41,894 nucleotides of DNA from Rubrivivax sp. (lineage in GTDB: Bacteria; Pseudomonadota; Gammaproteobacteria; Burkholderiales; Burkholderiaceae_C). The notes beneath the pieces are model-generated. The model was not told the DNA's origin, made no database searches, and was given only the letters and a program-made list of their open reading frames with translations. Below are positions 9,411 to 18,196 of this stretch, one piece after another. Position 1 is the stretch's first letter. The number at the start of each line of letters is the position of its first letter. The stretch covers positions 1-41,894 of the forward strand of contig JAJTDE010000018.1 of assembly GCA_021298085.1 (NCBI GenBank), read 5' to 3'. Made by a program: the position numbers and the translations under genes.

Positions 9411-9690
9411 GCGTTTTCCTTCATGCCGGCATCAGGCAAGAGGGCGTTCAGCCACCCGCCCCAGGGCCAATCCGGGCTGGACGTGATGTTCCTGCCGAAC
9501 TGGTGTGAAAGAGACCGCGAATTGGTCGGGCCGTCTGTGCCTTATCGCCGCTTCGGGCAGGGGTCACTGGGCTCAGGATACGAAGGCTGGCTGCCGATAA
9601 CAACCCAAGGGTTCGGTGCAGTCGTGGCCATGGCAGGTAGTGCCACCAGGAACCAGCACCGCCAGCAGAACCGAACACACCTTCTTCACA
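9411..9690. promoter_or_regulatory. divergent intergenic region ahead of the chemotaxis operon
   Basis: 280 bases separating two divergent chemosensory genes; it should carry promoters for both. The only motif I would mark is the sigma-28-like -10 element listed separately. GGCGATAA, one base off that consensus, occurs on the minus strand at 9542-9549 without a matching -35. Confidence 0.45.
9593..9600 (+). promoter_or_regulatory. sigma-28 (FliA)-like -10 element
   Basis: GCCGATAA is an exact match to the -10 element of flagellar sigma-28 promoters and lies about 90 bases before the first gene of the chemotaxis operon, on the right strand. However, the four bases 15 upstream are CAGG, not TAAA, so the -35 half is poor. 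It could be a chance match. Confidence 0.35.
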
Positions 9691-10929
9691 ATGGCTCAAC
9701 CAAGCACAGCTGAGGGCAGCCTTCCGTCCCGCAATGCCGATGCGCCACCTGCCGGGCGCTGGCGTGCGGTCGGCATGGGCTGCGGAGCCGTGGGGCTCCT
9801 GGGCGGCTTAGCGCTCGCCTCACAGGCAGGATGGGTGGGCGTGGCGTCGAGCGCGGTGGCCGCTGCCGCCGCCACCTGCACTGCGCTGGCCTGGAAGCGT
9901 CTGCCCGCAGCCGCACAGCCCGCCGGCCAGCCAGCGGACGACCCTTCAGACGACACCCCTGACCTCCATGACAGCGGTCTCGCACGAAGCCCAGTGGGCG
10001 CGGCCGCCAGCGGCGTCTCACCCATGGTGTCGCAAGTGGTCCCGGTGTGGTCGAGGCAGCTTGAAACCACACGCAGCACCGCCGACACGGGTCTGGGCAG
10101 CGTTCTGAATACCTTTGTGGCCATGAACAGCTCGTTGGACGCGCTGCTCAGCAGCCTGGACGGCATGTCCTCCAGCGTCCAGCCCGGTGCGGTAGACGCC
10201 GCCATCGGCCAGGCCGGTGCGCCGTTGTCGTGCCTGCTCAAGCCCAGCCAACGCGCCTTTGAGGAACGCGACCGTGCGCTGGCTGAGCTCCACCACTGCA
10301 GCCAGACACTGGTGGAATTGTCGCACCTGGCCCGCCAGGCCTCGGAGATCGGGCGGCACACGCGCTTGGTGGCGTTCAACGCCTCCATCGAAGCCAGTCG
10401 CAACCAGCAGCAGACCGACGGCGGCAACGAGGCCGTGGCCCACGAGATGCGGCTGCTGGCCAGCCGCATGAGCGAAAACGGCAATGCCATCCATCGGCTG
10501 GTCAGCGCTCTGCAGGAACGCATCGACCCGTTGCGCAATGCAGCTGTGGCCCACCAGGCCAACGAAAGCGAGCTGAGGATGGAATTGGACCTGCGGGCCC
10601 GCGAGGCCCTGATGGCGCTGATGGCGGCGGTGAGCGCATCGCTGTCCACTTCCGGCTCGGTCAGGGACTCGAGCCTGGCCCTGCAAAGCCAACTGGATGA
10701 AGCCTTTGTGCACTTCCAATTTGGCGACCGCATCAGTCAGATGCTGGCCATCATCAGCAACGACATGAACAACTTCGTCGAGTGGACGGGCAAGCACCCG
10801 AACGCCACTGTGGACGATGCCAACGAGTGGCTCAAGCGCCTGGAAGCGAGCTACACGATGGAAGAACAACGTTCCGAACACCACGGCAACGTTCACGTCG
10901 ACCGCGGCAGCGAAGTCGAGTTTTTCTGA
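9691..10929 (+). CDS. MCP-like protein with degenerate tip and CheZ-like DxxxQ motif
   Basis: First gene of the chemotaxis operon, 412 residues from ATG 9691 (a GTG start at 9616 is possible). Two membrane helices near the N terminus (about 24-68) have almost no periplasmic loop, and no HAMP domain is visible. A long helical region follows. Its centre, HTRLVAFNASIEASR (NASIE at 230-234), resembles the receptor tip, but the following [12 protein letters not shown] segment is replaced by a Gln/Asp/Gly-rich stretch. Near the C terminus, FQFGDRISQM contains Asp346 and Gln350 in a DxxxQ arrangement, the spacing of the catalytic pair in the CheZ phosphatase. The extreme C terminus is acidic-hydrophobic (SEVEFF). 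cheY starts 35 bases downstream and no separate cheZ is present. I infer a possible CheY-P phosphatase or array modulator; plain receptor function is unlikely. Confidence 0.7.
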   Translation: MAQPSTAEGSLPSRNADAPPAGRWRAVGMGCGAVGLLGGLALASQAGWVGVASSAVAAAAATCTALAWKRLPAAAQPAGQPADDPSDDTPDLHDSGLARSPVGAAASGVSPMVSQVVPVWSRQLETTRSTADTGLGSVLNTFVAMNSSLDALLSSLDGMSSSVQPGAVDAAIGQAGAPLSCLLKPSQRAFEERDRALAELHHCSQTLVELSHLARQASEIGRHTRLVAFNASIEASRNQQQTDGGNEAVAHEMRLLASRMSENGNAIHRLVSALQERIDPLRNAAVAHQANESELRMELDLRAREALMALMAAVSASLSTSGSVRDSSLALQSQLDEAFVHFQFGDRISQMLAIISNDMNNFVEWTGKHPNATVDDANEWLKRLEASYTMEEQRSEHHGNVHVDRGSEVEFF

Positions 10930-10964
10930 CCCCCTCCCTCACCCACCGAAGGACTGAAAGCGAA

Positions 10965-11330
10965 ATGAGCAAGACCATCATGATCGTCGACGATTCCGGC
11001 AGTTTCCGCACTGTCGTCAAGTTGGCGCTGCAAAAGGCGGGTTACTCGGTTGTCGAGGCCGTTGATGGCCAGGACGCTGTCAGCAAGCTGAACGGGCAGA
11101 AGCTCAACCTGATCGTGTGCGACGTCAACATGCCCAACATGGACGGCCTGAGCTTCCTGCGTCACTTGAAGACCACGTCGGCCTACAAGTTCACGCCGGT
11201 GATCATGCTGACCACCGAGTCGCAGGAAGCCAAGAAGGCCGAAGGCCGGGCAGCCGGTGCCAAGGCCTGGATCACCAAGCCGTTCCAGCCTTCGCAGCTG
11301 GTGGACGCTGCCAACAAGCTGTGTGTGTGA
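10965..11330 (+). CDS. cheY: chemotaxis response regulator CheY
   Basis: Single receiver domain of 121 residues, the phosphorylated output of CheA. Conserved positions: acidic pair Asp9/Asp10 in MIVDDSGSF, phospho-acceptor Asp53 in CDVNMPNMDG, Thr-Thr in MLTTESQ, and Lys in ITKPFQP. Start ATG 10965 gives the canonical N terminus MSKTIMIVDDS, with GAAGGA upstream. It lies between the MCP-like gene and a STAS gene that begins inside its stop codon (TGATG). Whether it binds the flagellar switch (FliM) or a different target cannot be told from sequence. Confidence 0.9.
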   Translation: MSKTIMIVDDSGSFRTVVKLALQKAGYSVVEAVDGQDAVSKLNGQKLNLIVCDVNMPNMDGLSFLRHLKTTSAYKFTPVIMLTTESQEAKKAEGRAAGAKAWITKPFQPSQLVDAANKLCV

Positions 11331-11632
11331 TGGAAACCTCGACCGCTGCCGCGTACGCCTGGGCCATGGGGCCCGAACTGACCATCGCACAGGCCGCCGA
11401 CAGCCGCGCACAGCTGCTGTCGGCAATGCCAGACCTTGTCCGCGACGCCAGGCTTGACATGGCTGACGTCACCGAGTTCGACAGCAGCGGCATCCAGCTA
11501 CTGCTGGCTCTGCGCAACTCGCTGGCGGCGCAAGGACAAACCTTATACCTGATGAGACCCAGCGCCGTCGTCCGCGATGCGCTGGCCACCTTCGGGCTGA
11601 CTGAACAGTTCCCCATTGGCGTGACCGGCTGA
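11330..11632 (+). CDS. STAS-domain protein (anti-sigma antagonist-like)
   Basis: Small STAS-domain protein of 100 residues, related to SpoIIAA/MlaB-type phospho-switch proteins. Its conserved loop is VTEFDSSGIQLLLAL, with the usual phosphorylatable serine position at Ser52/Ser53. Its start overlaps the cheY stop by one base (TGATG), indicating translational coupling, and cheA follows 53 bases later. In families of this kind, a STAS protein is switched by phosphorylation or by binding a partner. No anti-sigma kinase gene is adjacent, so the partner here is unknown. Given the context, a role inside the chemosensory pathway is the simplest reading. Confidence 0.85.
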   Translation: METSTAAAYAWAMGPELTIAQAADSRAQLLSAMPDLVRDARLDMADVTEFDSSGIQLLLALRNSLAAQGQTLYLMRPSAVVRDALATFGLTEQFPIGVTG

Positions 11633-11685
11633 AACCAGCCGGCCCCGATGCTTGAGACAACACCGCACCGTAAGAAGGACCTGGG

Positions 11686-13872
11686 ATGAACAGGGACGAT
11701 GATGCCGAGATCCTGGCCGCTGCACGCGCCGGCTTTCTGGACGAAGCCAACGACATGCTCGCGCAGTTCGAGCAGGCGCTGCTGGTCATGGAAACCGCGC
11801 CTGACGACGCCGAGAACCTGAACGCGGCGTTCCGCGCAGCCCACACGATCAAGGGCACCGCTGGCATGTTCGGCTGCGAGGCCGTCGTGACCTTCACTCA
11901 CGAGGTGGAAACCCTGCTGGAGCAGCTGCGCTCGGGCAAACTGGGCATCACTGACGCGATTGCCGCCGCGCTCCTGGAGGGCCGCGACCAGATGGAGGCG
12001 CTCATCGGTGAGGTGCGCAGCGGCATCAACAGCCCCGACGTCAAGGTCCGAAGCGAGGAGCTCGGGCAGGTGCTCAGGAAGCTCTACGGTGCCCCTTCTG
12101 CAGCAGCGCCCGAGGCGCCGTCGCCGGCTCAGGCTGCCGTCGACACCGGCCCAGACACGGCCTCGCCGGCCAGGCCCGCCGCTGCGTCCACCGCCGGTGC
12201 ATGGCACCTCTCGCTGCGTTTCGGGCCCGACGCCTTGCGCGACGGCATGGACCCGCTGGCCTTCCTGCGCTACCTGCGCACGCTCGGCGAGGTGCTTCAT
12301 GTGCACACCCTCACCGAGGACGTGCCGGCCCTGGAACGGCTCGACGCAGAGAACTGCCACCTCGGCCTGGAGTTGCGGCTGAGGTCAGACCGCAACCGCA
12401 AGGCCATCGAGGATGTCTTCGAGTTTGCACGCGAAGTGGCCAGCATCGAGATCCTGGACCCGCAGGCTGGCCCTGCCGACTATGAGGCCCTGCTAGACCG
12501 CCGCTGCGGCCAGGACGAAGAAGCCCGAGCACGCCTGCTGTGGATCTGGGTCTCGCAAGGTGCCAACCTGCCCGTGCGCGAGGCGCCGGCAGAAGCACCC
12601 GCCGCGGCTGTCACCCCCAAGATCGAGCGCCGCGCCGAGACGCGTGATCGCCGCTCATCGGGCAAGGAACGCCGCAGCGCCGACGAGCACCGCTTTGTCA
12701 AGGTACGCGCCGACAAGCTGGACCACCTGATCGACCTGATCGGCGAGCTGGTGATTGCGGGCTCCGGCGCACAGATGGTAGCCAACCACGAAGGCTCACC
12801 CGCCTTCCTGGAAGCCACACAACGTGTTGCCGACCTGGTGCAGGCCACCCGCGACGGTGCCCTGGCGCTGCGCATGGTGCCGGTGGGTGAAACCTTTGCG
12901 CGCTTCCAGCGTGTGGTTCGCGACACCAGCAAGGCCTTGACCAAGGAGATCGAGCTCACCGTGACTGGTGGCGATACCGAGCTGGACAAGTCCATGGTCG
13001 AGGTGCTGGCTGACCCGCTGATGCACTTGGTACGAAACAGCCTGGACCACGGCATCGAGAGGCCCGAGGAACGCGAGGAGAGCGGCAAGTCACGCACCGG
13101 TCACCTGGGCCTGAACGCCTACCACGAGGCCGGCTCGATCGTCATCGAGGTGAGTGACGACGGGCGCGGCCTGCGCCGTGAGCGCATCGTCAACAAGGCA
13201 ATCGAGCGCGGCCTGATCTCACCCGAGGCTCAGCTGACCGACGCCGAAGTCTGGCGGCTGATCTTCGCGCCAGGCTTCTCCACCGCCGACAAGGTCACCG
13301 ACCTGTCAGGGCGCGGTGTGGGCATGGACGTGGTCAAGCGCAACATCGAGTCGCTGCGCGGCCAGATCTCGCTGGTCAGTACGGAGGGCCACGGTACGAC
13401 CACGCAGATCCGCCTGCCCCTGACGCTGGCCATGATCGACGGCTTCCTGACCATGGTGGGCAGCGTCCACTATGTTCTGCCGCTGGCTGTGGTGTCGGAG
13501 TGCATCGACCTGCCAACCGAGTGCCGCGATGCACCTGAGCGCATCTGCGGCACGTTCGACCTGCGAGGTGAAGTCCTGCCCTACCTGGACCTGGCCCGCT
13601 TCTACGGCGTGGAGAACACCGAGGCACGTCGACGCAGCCTGATCGTCGTGCGCGACGGAAGCGTCCGGATGGGCCTGGTGGTGGACAAGCTGCTCGGCGA
13701 ACACCAGACAGTGATCAAGCCGCTGGCAGGCATCTTCCGGCACCTGAAGGCGCTGGCGGGTTCGACCATCCTGGGCAGTGGCGACGTGGCCTTGGTGCTG
13801 GACATGCAGGGCCTGGTGGCTGCGGCCACGCAGGCGAGCTACCGATCACCGCGCGCGGCCACGCCGCATTGA
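11686..13872 (+). CDS. cheA: chemotaxis histidine kinase CheA
   Basis: Cytoplasmic kinase that autophosphorylates under receptor control and passes phosphate to CheY and CheB. 728 residues. Domains in order: Hpt (P1, about 1-110) with phospho-acceptor His53 in [13 protein letters not shown]; an Ala/Pro-rich linker; a P2-like ferredoxin-type domain (about 168-265); a charged linker; dimerisation P3 (about 335-400, [18 protein letters not shown]); ATPase P4 with [20 protein letters not shown] and GRGVGMDVV; and a CheW-like P5 (about 580-720). All catalytic boxes are intact. Start ATG 11686 is preceded by AAGGA. It sits directly before the two full receptors, as expected for an operon. Confidence 0.96.
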   Translation: MNRDDDAEILAAARAGFLDEANDMLAQFEQALLVMETAPDDAENLNAAFRAAHTIKGTAGMFGCEAVVTFTHEVETLLEQLRSGKLGITDAIAAALLEGRDQMEALIGEVRSGINSPDVKVRSEELGQVLRKLYGAPSAAAPEAPSPAQAAVDTGPDTASPARPAAASTAGAWHLSLRFGPDALRDGMDPLAFLRYLRTLGEVLHVHTLTEDVPALERLDAENCHLGLELRLRSDRNRKAIEDVFEFAREVASIEILDPQAGPADYEALLDRRCGQDEEARARLLWIWVSQGANLPVREAPAEAPAAAVTPKIERRAETRDRRSSGKERRSADEHRFVKVRADKLDHLIDLIGELVIAGSGAQMVANHEGSPAFLEATQRVADLVQATRDGALALRMVPVGETFARFQRVVRDTSKALTKEIELTVTGGDTELDKSMVEVLADPLMHLVRNSLDHGIERPEEREESGKSRTGHLGLNAYHEAGSIVIEVSDDGRGLRRERIVNKAIERGLISPEAQLTDAEVWRLIFAPGFSTADKVTDLSGRGVGMDVVKRNIESLRGQISLVSTEGHGTTTQIRLPLTLAMIDGFLTMVGSVHYVLPLAVVSECIDLPTECRDAPERICGTFDLRGEVLPYLDLARFYGVENTEARRRSLIVVRDGSVRMGLVVDKLLGEHQTVIKPLAGIFRHLKALAGSTILGSGDVALVLDMQGLVAAATQASYRSPRAATPH

Positions 13873-13912
13873 CGTCAACGCGAAACCCGAGCCATTCCTA
13901 GGATCGATGACC

Positions 13913-15772
13913 ATGTTCTCCAATCTGAAGCTGGGCTGGAAACTCTCGCTCGGTTTTGGCAGCTTGCTGTTGGCGATGAGCATGCTCTGCGCGTACGCCG
14001 TGTGGAGCCTGAACAAGGCCAATGCCTCCCTTCACTACATCGCCGAGAGCGTCAGCGAACGCCTCGTCCTGGCCTACAAGATCCGAGATTCGCTGACAGT
14101 GCGCCAGGGCATTGTGTGGGCGGCACTCGAAGCGTCCGACACGACCCGTGTCCGGGAGTTGGCCGACCAGTGCCTGGTCGAGCGCAAGCGCACCCACGCC
14201 TACCTTGACGACCTGGCCAAGAAGGTCACCTCGGAGGAAGGCAAGCGACGCGTCGAGGAGCTGGAGCGCAGCGCTCAGGCCTTGTCGTCCACCGTGGACG
14301 AGGTGGTCAAGCGGCTGCTGTCCGGCGAATCCATCGAACCCGCTGTCCTGCGCCAACGGCTGACTGGGGCCGTGAATACGGCTCTTCAGAGCTCGGACGC
14401 CGTCATCCAGCGCCAGACCGCGGTGCAGAAGGAGGCTTCATCAGAAGCCGACGCCGCGCTGGCCACGGTCATCCAGACCATGCTCACCGCCTCGGGTACG
14501 GCCCTGGCGATCACGGCCTTGCTGGCATGGAGCATCACGCGGTCCGTCACCCGGCCGATCGGCCAGGCGGTCGACGCGGCCGAAGCCATCTCGATGGGCC
14601 GCCTGGAGCATGACATCCCCGCCGGTGGCACCAACGAAGTGGGCCAGCTGCTGAAGAACATGAGGGTGATGCAGGACTCGCTGCGGCAACAACGCGACGC
14701 CGACGAACAGCGGCTGGTCGTGTCTGAAGCACAGCGTGCCTCCACGGCCAAACTGACAGACGACATCGGGCGTGCGGTGGATAACGCCCAAAACGGCGAC
14801 TTCACCCAACGGCTGCGCCTGGACGACAAGGACAGCCATCAGGTGGCACTGTGCGAACGCTTCAACCAGCTGCTGGGCACGGTCAGCGACACGCTGAACC
14901 AGGTGCGGGCCGCGGCCAACCAGCTGGGCTCGGCATCGCAGCAGGTGTCACAGACGTCACAAAGCCTCTCCCAGGGTGCAGCACAGCAAGCCGGCAGCAT
15001 TGAAGAGACCACTGCCTCATTGCAGGAGATGGCCACCTCCGTCAAGCGGAACGCCGACAGCGCGCAGGTCACCGATGACATTGCCGAGAAGGCCGCCAGC
15101 GAGGCGTCCGAGGGCGGCGGCGCTGTCGCGCAGACGCTCGAAGCGATGAAGTCCATCGCCGACAAGATCAGCATCATCGACGACATTGCTTACCAGACCA
15201 ACCTGCTCGCACTGAACGCCGCCATCGAGGCAGCACGTGCCGGTGAACATGGCAAGGGATTTGCTGTGGTGGCCGCCGAGGTACGCAAGCTCGCCGAACG
15301 CAGCCAGGTGTCAGCGCAGGAGATCGGCAACCTGGCGCGCGACTCCGTGGCCACCGCGGAGCGGGCTCGCAGCCTGCTGGACGCGATCGTTCCAGGCATC
15401 CGCCGCACCAGCGAGCTGGTGCGGGAGATCGCATCGTCCTCGGGCGAGCAGAGCGACGCCGTGGGCCAGATCGGCAGCACGATGGGCCATCTGTCTGCCA
15501 ACTCGCAGCAGACAGCCAGCGCTTCGGAGCAGCTGTCGGCCACCGCCGAGGAACTGTCGGCGCAGGCCACCCAGCTGCAAGACCTGATCTCGGGCTTCAG
15601 GCTGGACGCACCCAGCGCCTCAGCCGGAAACACCGTATCCACACCCCGCGCCTCGACGCGCCTGTCGACGGTACACGCACCAAAGAAGCGCACATCCAGC
15701 GATAGCACACATCAAGTGAAGCGCCAGCGCGCCGACATTGAGGAAGTCAGCCTTGCAGACCAACCAGCCTGA
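13913..15772 (+). CDS. methyl-accepting chemotaxis protein, four-helix-bundle type sensor
   Basis: Membrane chemoreceptor of 619 residues, starting at ATG 13913; ATG 13907, two codons earlier, is also in frame, but AGGA at 13900-13903 suits 13913 better. TM1 about 10-32, helical periplasmic domain about 33-182 of the four-helix-bundle kind, TM2 about 183-206, then HAMP (about 207-260) and a second HAMP-like segment ([13 protein letters not shown], about 285-330). The signalling hairpin carries the canonical tip with tip Glu at 445. Methylation-type Gln/Glu pairs are present ([19 protein letters not shown]). The C terminus is a basic/polar tail with no CheR pentapeptide. Residues 420-465 are identical to those of the next receptor, so the two are recent paralogues or have exchanged this segment. 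Confidence 0.93.
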   Translation: MFSNLKLGWKLSLGFGSLLLAMSMLCAYAVWSLNKANASLHYIAESVSERLVLAYKIRDSLTVRQGIVWAALEASDTTRVRELADQCLVERKRTHAYLDDLAKKVTSEEGKRRVEELERSAQALSSTVDEVVKRLLSGESIEPAVLRQRLTGAVNTALQSSDAVIQRQTAVQKEASSEADAALATVIQTMLTASGTALAITALLAWSITRSVTRPIGQAVDAAEAISMGRLEHDIPAGGTNEVGQLLKNMRVMQDSLRQQRDADEQRLVVSEAQRASTAKLTDDIGRAVDNAQNGDFTQRLRLDDKDSHQVALCERFNQLLGTVSDTLNQVRAAANQLGSASQQVSQTSQSLSQGAAQQAGSIEETTASLQEMATSVKRNADSAQVTDDIAEKAASEASEGGGAVAQTLEAMKSIADKISIIDDIAYQTNLLALNAAIEAARAGEHGKGFAVVAAEVRKLAERSQVSAQEIGNLARDSVATAERARSLLDAIVPGIRRTSELVREIASSSGEQSDAVGQIGSTMGHLSANSQQTASASEQLSATAEELSAQATQLQDLISGFRLDAPSASAGNTVSTPRASTRLSTVHAPKKRTSSDSTHQVKRQRADIEEVSLADQPA

Positions 15773-15853
15773 ACCGCCCACCCGCTGCGCGCCACGCTCG
15801 CGCTGCGTAACCGGCACCCACTCAAACCAACCGACCTTCCACGGGAGACACGC

Positions 15854-18127
15854 ATGAACTCGGTTCTTCGCAACATGAAACTCTGGCACAAGTTCGCCAT
15901 CATCGGCGTAGTGGCCGGCGTAATGACGGCTGTGCCCCTGGTTACCACCATCAACTACAAACGCGGTGAACTTGCGGTCGCTCAGGGCGAGGCCACGGGC
16001 ATTCCGTCGCTGGCCGCGGCCGTTGCCCTGCAGCAGCACCTGCAGAACCATCGCAGCTTGTCAGGCCTCGTGCCGAACGGCAACAACCAGTCAGACGCCG
16101 ACCGCAAGCGAGCGCTGCAGCAGGCCACGGACAGCATGGCGAAGCTGGAGCAGCTGCTGTCGCAGGCGGGCTACGCCAAGGCGACCGAAAAGGCCCGCAA
16201 GCTGAATGCCGATCTGTCGGCGCTGGCGCAGCGTATCGAGCAGCGTGGCCTGTCCCAAAAGGACAGCTTTGCCGCGCACTCCGCGCTGATCAACGACAAC
16301 CTGCGCATCATGGATACGTTGGCCGATGAATCCGGCCTGTCGTTGGACCCGGTGGCCGAGAGCTACTACCTGATGACGGCTGCCGTCGACCACCTGCCCC
16401 GCCTGGCCGAGGCCATCGCACAGCTGCGCGGGCGCGGAGCCGCCATGCTCAGCGCCCCTGAGGTCCTGGCCGTCGAGCGTGGTGGGCTGCAGAACCTGAC
16501 CAGCAACGCGCTGTACTACCATGGGCGCGCCGACGCGCAGATCAAGAAGGCTGGCGACATCGACCCCAAGCTCGGTGAGACGCTGGCTGCCGCCGTCAAG
16601 ACCGGTGAGCAGGCCGTCAGCTCGGCGATCCAGACGACAAACGACGAAATCCTGTCCAAGGAGAAGCCGGAAATTGCCGCAATGGCGTACTCCTCCGCGC
16701 TGAGCAGCGCACTGGACGCGCAATACGCGCTGGCCGACAAGTCCAAGGAAGTCCTGCTGGCCGTCCTGAACGACCGCATCAGAGATACCCAGGCCGCGCT
16801 GGTCAAGCTGCTGACTGCATTGGCGGGCCTGGCGTTGCTTGGCGTGGGCATCAGTGTGGCCATCATCCGTTCGGTGACGACGCCCATGAACCGTGCCATC
16901 GACGCCGCCAAGGCCGTCGGTTCCGGTGACCTGAACCACCAGATCGACACCAGCGGACGCGACGAACTGTCGGTGCTGCTGCGCGGCTTTGCCGTGATGC
17001 AGCAGTCTTTGCGTGAGCGCAAGGAAGAAGACGAGCGCCGCATGGCCGTGTCGGAAGCCCAGAGTGCCGCGGCCGCCCAGGTGACCGAGGAGATCGGCGC
17101 CGCGGTAGACGCTGCCACGCAGGGTGACTTCACCCAGCGACTGAGCCTGGACGGCAAGGAATCTTTCCACGCCGAGCTCTGCGGCAAGTTCAACGAGCTG
17201 ATCGACACCGTCAGCCAGTCGCTGACGGATGTTCGCTCCGCCGCCGAGCAGCTGCTGGCCGCGTCCGGCCAGGTCTCGCAGACGTCCCAGAGCCTGTCGA
17301 TGGGCGCCTCGCAGCAGGCCGCCAGCGTCGAGGAGACCACGGCGTCGCTGCAGGAGATGGCGGCCTCGGTGAAGACCAACGCCGAAGCGGCGTCGGTCAC
17401 CGACGGCATCGCCACCAAGGCGGCCTCGGAAGCCATAGAAGGCGGCCAGGCCGTCAGCCAGACGGTGGATGCGATGAAGTCCATCGCCACCAAGATCTCC
17501 ATCATCGACGACATCGCCTACCAGACCAACCTGCTCGCACTCAACGCCGCCATCGAAGCGGCCCGTGCTGGCGAGCATGGCAAGGGCTTCGCGGTGGTCG
17601 CTGCCGAGGTGCGCAAGCTGGCCGAACGCAGCCAGGTGGCCGCCCAGGAAATTGGCACTCTGGCGAGCAACTCCGTGAACCTGGCCGAGCGTGCCGGCAA
17701 CCTGTTGTCGGCGATGGTGCCGGGCATCAACCGCACCAGTGAACTGGTGCGGGAGATCTCTGCTGCATCGGGTGAACAGTCAGAGTCGGTGGCGCAGATC
17801 ACCAGCGCCATGAACCACCTGTCGGGCACCACCCAGCAGACGGCCAGTGCCTCGGAAGAGCTGTCGGCCACCGCCGAAGAGCTGAACGCCCAGGCCGCGC
17901 AACTGCAGGACACGGTCTCGTTCTTCAAGCTGGCGGACGACAACAGCAACCGCGGCAGCGCAGCCCGGCCGATGGCCAAGCCCAGCGCTGGCAAGGCCCG
18001 CAAGGCCCCGCCGTCGGCTGCACCGTCTCACGGCGCGGGTGCTGCGCACAGCTCGTCAGGCAGCAGCCGGCGCGCCAGCGCCAGCATGTCCGCCGACGTC
18101 GACGAAGGCGCCTTCACGGCCTTCTGA
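15854..18127 (+). CDS. methyl-accepting chemotaxis protein with C-terminal CheR-type tether
   Basis: Membrane chemoreceptor of 757 residues; start ATG 15854 with GGGAGA upstream. TM1 about 13-31; large helical periplasmic sensor about 32-313, beginning with a [12 protein letters not shown] stretch that recalls Gln/Arg-Gly-Leu-Ser sensors of Burkholderiales receptors (possibly NIT-like, not certain); TM2 about 318-340; HAMP, a second HAMP-like unit ([13 protein letters not shown]), then the canonical hairpin with tip Glu at 574. Methylation-type pairs include SQQ and VEETTAS. After the hairpin comes a roughly 60-residue flexible tail rich in Ala, Ser, Lys and Pro, ending in AFTAF. This fits the relaxed x-[aromatic]-x-x-[aromatic] form of the CheR/CheB docking pentapeptide. 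Confidence 0.93.
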   Translation: MNSVLRNMKLWHKFAIIGVVAGVMTAVPLVTTINYKRGELAVAQGEATGIPSLAAAVALQQHLQNHRSLSGLVPNGNNQSDADRKRALQQATDSMAKLEQLLSQAGYAKATEKARKLNADLSALAQRIEQRGLSQKDSFAAHSALINDNLRIMDTLADESGLSLDPVAESYYLMTAAVDHLPRLAEAIAQLRGRGAAMLSAPEVLAVERGGLQNLTSNALYYHGRADAQIKKAGDIDPKLGETLAAAVKTGEQAVSSAIQTTNDEILSKEKPEIAAMAYSSALSSALDAQYALADKSKEVLLAVLNDRIRDTQAALVKLLTALAGLALLGVGISVAIIRSVTTPMNRAIDAAKAVGSGDLNHQIDTSGRDELSVLLRGFAVMQQSLRERKEEDERRMAVSEAQSAAAAQVTEEIGAAVDAATQGDFTQRLSLDGKESFHAELCGKFNELIDTVSQSLTDVRSAAEQLLAASGQVSQTSQSLSMGASQQAASVEETTASLQEMAASVKTNAEAASVTDGIATKAASEAIEGGQAVSQTVDAMKSIATKISIIDDIAYQTNLLALNAAIEAARAGEHGKGFAVVAAEVRKLAERSQVAAQEIGTLASNSVNLAERAGNLLSAMVPGINRTSELVREISAASGEQSESVAQITSAMNHLSGTTQQTASASEELSATAEELNAQAAQLQDTVSFFKLADDNSNRGSAARPMAKPSAGKARKAPPSAAPSHGAGAAHSSSGSSRRASASMSADVDEGAFTAF

Positions 18128-18196
18128 CCTCACGACCCATCGCAGCCTGCACAGCGATGGTGCAGCTTCAGGCATCAGCAACCAGACCACTCTTCA

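Noticed and set aside
10910-10929. CheR-tether pentapeptide at the end of the MCP-like protein (EVEFF)
   Set aside because: The second position is Val, not aromatic, so it does not fit the pentapeptide form; the acidic-hydrophobic tail is noted instead in the CheZ-like hypothesis.
15170-17635. Mobile or recombinational repeat between the receptors
   Set aside because: The shared 46 residues are the conserved receptor tip and the DNA is not identical; paralogy explains it.
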